Of a stretch of 35,724 nt of DNA, positions 33,815 to 35,724 are shown in pieces; positions within the stretch are counted from its first letter, which is position 1, and each line of letters starts with the position of its first letter. Under the pieces are notes generated by a model that worked only from the letters and a program-made list of their open reading frames with translations, had not been told where the DNA came from and made no database searches. The stretch is taken from contig NZ_JAKLUA010000031.1 in assembly GCF_022012435.1 (NCBI RefSeq), forward strand, positions 1 to 35,724, read 5' to 3'. The DNA is from Bradyrhizobium zhengyangense. GTDB lineage: Bacteria; Pseudomonadota; Alphaproteobacteria; Rhizobiales; Xanthobacteraceae. The translations under genes were made by a program, and so were the position numbers.

Positions 33815-34930
33815 GTGTCTTGAACCAGAAGTTCGCAACATCGGGTCTTGTTTTTCCGGGGCGCTGTAACGACAGAAGCGCTCGATGGAAGCAAGGATGT
33901 CGTCGGCGGATTTGGTCCATCGGAACGGTTTCGGATCGGCGTTGTGTCGTTCGATGAATGAGGCGATGTCTGCCCTGAGGGCGGCTACGCTGCGATAGAC
34001 GCCGCGCCTGATCTTCTTATCGGTAAGAAGCGCGAAGAAGCGCTCGACCTGATTGAGCCATGACGAACTGGTCGGGGTCAGGTGCACATGCCAGCGCGGC
34101 CGTTTAGCCAGCCATTTCCGGATCAGCGGAGTCTTGTGGGTGGCATAGTTATCCATGACGAGATGGACGTCGAGTTGGCGGGGCACAGCGGCCTCGATCT
34201 CGTCCAAGAACTTGCGGAACTCGGCGGCACGGTGCCGTCCGTAGCACTTGCCGATAACCCGTCCGGTCGCAATGTCGAGGGCGGCGAACAGCGATGTGGT
34301 GCCGTGTCTTTTGTAATCGTGGCTCCTTCGGGCCGGCTGGCCGGGACGCATTGGCAACATCGGCTGACTGCGGTCCAACGCCTGGATTTGCGACTTTTCG
34401 TCTACACACAGAACGATGGCGTGTGCCGGCGGCGAGACGTAAAGGCCTACGACATCGCGCACCTTGGCCACGAAGTTCGGATCGGTCGAGAGCTTGAACG
34501 TCTCCATCCGGTGCGGCTGGAGGCCGAAGGCCCGTCAGATGCGTTGTACCGTCGATACGGATAGGCCGCTCGCCTTCGCCATGTCCCGGGAGCTCCAATG
34601 AGTGGCGTTCTCAGGGCAACTCTCCAACGTTCTCACGATCACGGCTTCGATGCGGGCGTCGTCAATCGTGCGAGGCGCGCCGGAGCGCGGCTCATCATGC
34701 AGCCCGGCCACGCGCTGCTCCACAAAACGTCGTCGCCACTTGCCTACTGTGCCCCGCTCCAGGCCTAGCTTGGCCGCCACGTCCTTGTTCTGACCACCTT
34801 CCGCGCAGGTCAGCACGATCCGGGCTCTCAAAGCCAGCGCCTGCGCCGTCTTCCGCCGCTTCGTCAGCGACGTCAGTTCGGCGCGCTCGTCATCGCTCAA
34901 TATCAGGGGGGCAAGTTGCTGGACCGCCAT
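33812..34930 (-). pseudogene. IS630-family transposase with an in-frame stop
   Basis: 372 codons in one frame. The N terminus is a helix-turn-helix region (GGQNKDVAAKLGLERGTVGKWRRRFVEQRVAGLHDEPRSGAPR). The DDE catalytic domain follows with Asp in VLCVDEKSQIQALDR, Asp in VMDNYATHKT and Glu in LNQVERFFALL. At 34535-34537 a TGA interrupts the frame (STVQRI-stop-RAFGLQPHRMETF) where related proteins usually have Trp. A one-base TGG to TGA change would explain it. The second part could restart at METFKL, but that would lack DNA binding. Probably immobile on its own. Confidence 0.88.
33815..33838 (+). repeat. IS630 left inverted repeat
   Basis: Starts gtgtcttgaaccagaagttc and pairs with the right end (20 of 24). 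Preceded by the TA target. Confidence 0.85.
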
Positions 34931-34996
34931 CGGAGACTCCGTCGCTGTTTGCCGCCATCTTTGGCACAGCGACGCGAATCTAATGCGAATCTACGA

Positions 34997-35020
34997 TTGC
35001 GAACTTGTGACTCAGGACAC
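34997..35020 (-). repeat. IS630 right inverted repeat
   Basis: Read leftwards from 35020 it starts gtgtcctgagtcacaagttc, matching the left end at 20 of 24 positions. Followed on the right by the TA target. Confidence 0.85.
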
Positions 35021-35124
35021 TAGAGTTTTACTTCACCGATCTGGCGAACAGTCGTTGCAACGCGACTGCAAAAAAAGGGAGGCTGCCAACTGCGCGGGTG
35101 TGAATTGGCCGGATAGCTCTCGAC

Positions 35125-35409
35125 TTAAGCAATGGTTTCCACGATTTCATAGCGCCGGATCAGCGGTCCGATCCCCTCGTTGAGCAGGGTCAGGACGTTC
35201 TGCGTTGTCGGAGCGAGGAGTTCAATCCGCTCGATGCGAACTGGACTCCATGAAGGCTGCTTGTCCTCATCCGAGGCGATTTCCTCGCGGAGTTCGAGAA
35301 CGATCTGTCGCACCTCTTCCAGCTCTGCAAAAAAGAAACTCTGGATTCCTGTGTCTTTCCAGCGATCTTCGTTCGGCTCAATCTCGCGTGAGTAGGTATA
35401 TAAGATCAT
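35125..35409 (-). CDS. Small conserved-looking hypothetical protein
   Basis: 94 residues from the ATG giving MILYTYSREIEPNEDRW, preceded by GAGGAACC (a good ribosome binding site), which supports this start over one 51 bases upstream. The protein is acidic and probably cytoplasmic, with a helical stretch (FFAELEEVRQIVLELREEIA) and a C-terminal part with RIERIELLAPTTQNVLTLL. No domain recognised. It lies 105 bases right of the IS630 element and in the same direction as its transposase, with no visible functional link. Confidence 0.6.
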   Translation of the reverse strand: MILYTYSREIEPNEDRWKDTGIQSFFFAELEEVRQIVLELREEIASDEDKQPSWSPVRIERIELLAPTTQNVLTLLNEGIGPLIRRYEIVETIA

Positions 35410-35724
35410 GGTTCCTCGCCTGCATGGGCGGCGGCGATCAAGGTGAGACCTTAGCGACAATCAGGATGAGACTGCGCGGATGGGGACGGACCGAAGGGAG
35501 GGCGTAGCCCGACCGGAGGACCGTTCCCATCGGCGTCGCGTTTTTCGGACCGGTCTGGCGGCTGGGTGCGGCTGGTGCAAGCTGTTGATTCGTCTCGACA
35601 AGAGGGAATCGATGCCTTGCCTGGCCTTCACATCACCGACCACCAGATGAGATGGGATGGTTGCCGCCCTCCCCAGACGGCATCGTAATGTGCCAAGAAC
35701 GCAGTGTTTGAACCCCGAAGCGAA
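35410..35724. other. Window end, no gene recognised
   Basis: A leftward frame (35461-35643) has no recognised similarity. The stretch likely holds the promoter of the 94-residue gene. Confidence 0.4.

Larger units (their letters stand above)
33815..35020 (-). mobile_element. Complete IS630-family insertion sequence, 1206 bp
   Basis: Terminal inverted repeats match at 20 of 24 positions (33815-33838 and 34997-35020), with TA on both outer sides (33813-33814 and 35021-35022), the target duplication of IS630/Tc1 elements. The single transposase gene fills the element. Its stop codon TAG is made of the TA target plus the next flanking base. Confidence 0.88.

Noticed and set aside
1..35724. CRISPR arrays, tRNA or rRNA genes
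   Set aside because: No regularly spaced direct repeats, cloverleaf-like or rRNA-like sequence was noticed by eye; no dedicated search could be run.

Overview
This window looks like part of a rhizobial symbiosis island, most likely from Bradyrhizobium (B. elkanii-like, because nopX lies inside the cluster). The evidence is a nearly complete symbiotic type III secretion system (T3SS) of the Rhc type, a nod box in front of the regulator ttsI, several tts boxes, moderately GC-rich DNA, and a dense fringe of broken mobile elements. The organism is inferred from gene content and order only.

Layout. Positions 1-665 hold a frameshifted IS66 tnpA/tnpB remnant, followed by about 2 kb without recognisable genes. 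Positions 2709-5354 encode a membrane-anchored, four-PAS sensor histidine kinase. Positions 5355-6392 are gene-poor but carry an orphan tts-like site. A nod box (6393-6439) precedes ttsI (6626-7324), which appears to share an operon with rhcC2 (secretin) and a CpaD-like lipoprotein gene. Converging on these from the right is the long leftward operon nopB-rhcJ-nolU-rhcL-rhcN-y4yJ-rhcQ-rhcR-rhcS-(small ORF?)-rhcT-rhcU. rhcC1, the N-terminal secretin half, diverges from nopB. To the right, two strong tts boxes drive nopX (translocator) and the operon nopC-nopA-y4yQ(sctD)-unknown-y4yS-rhcV. That operon is followed by a TadD-like lipoprotein gene broken by two compensating frameshifts. A leftward gene with its own tts box (28581-29378) is probably the effector nopP.

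From 29.7 kb onward is an accessory fringe: the 3' part of a group II intron with a broken reverse transcriptase, a DUF5372/small-ORF/large serine recombinase module with a frameshifted recombinase, a decayed restriction-modification gene, a complete IS630-family element (inverted repeats plus TA target) whose transposase has an in-frame stop, and a small hypothetical gene.

How it works together. By established knowledge of rhizobia, plant flavonoids activate NodD, NodD acts at the nod box to express ttsI, and TtsI binds tts boxes to switch on the secretion machine, its needle/translocator proteins (NopA, NopB, NopX) and effectors (NopC, NopP). The most interesting points are that the outer-membrane part looks borrowed from a Tad/Flp pilus (CpaC-type secretin, CpaD-like lipoprotein, TadD-like remnant), that RhcU lacks a recognisable NPTH autocleavage motif, that the TtsI receiver has Glu where Asp is normally phosphorylated, a hairpin just after the needle gene, and two small unrecognised genes in otherwise compact T3SS operons.
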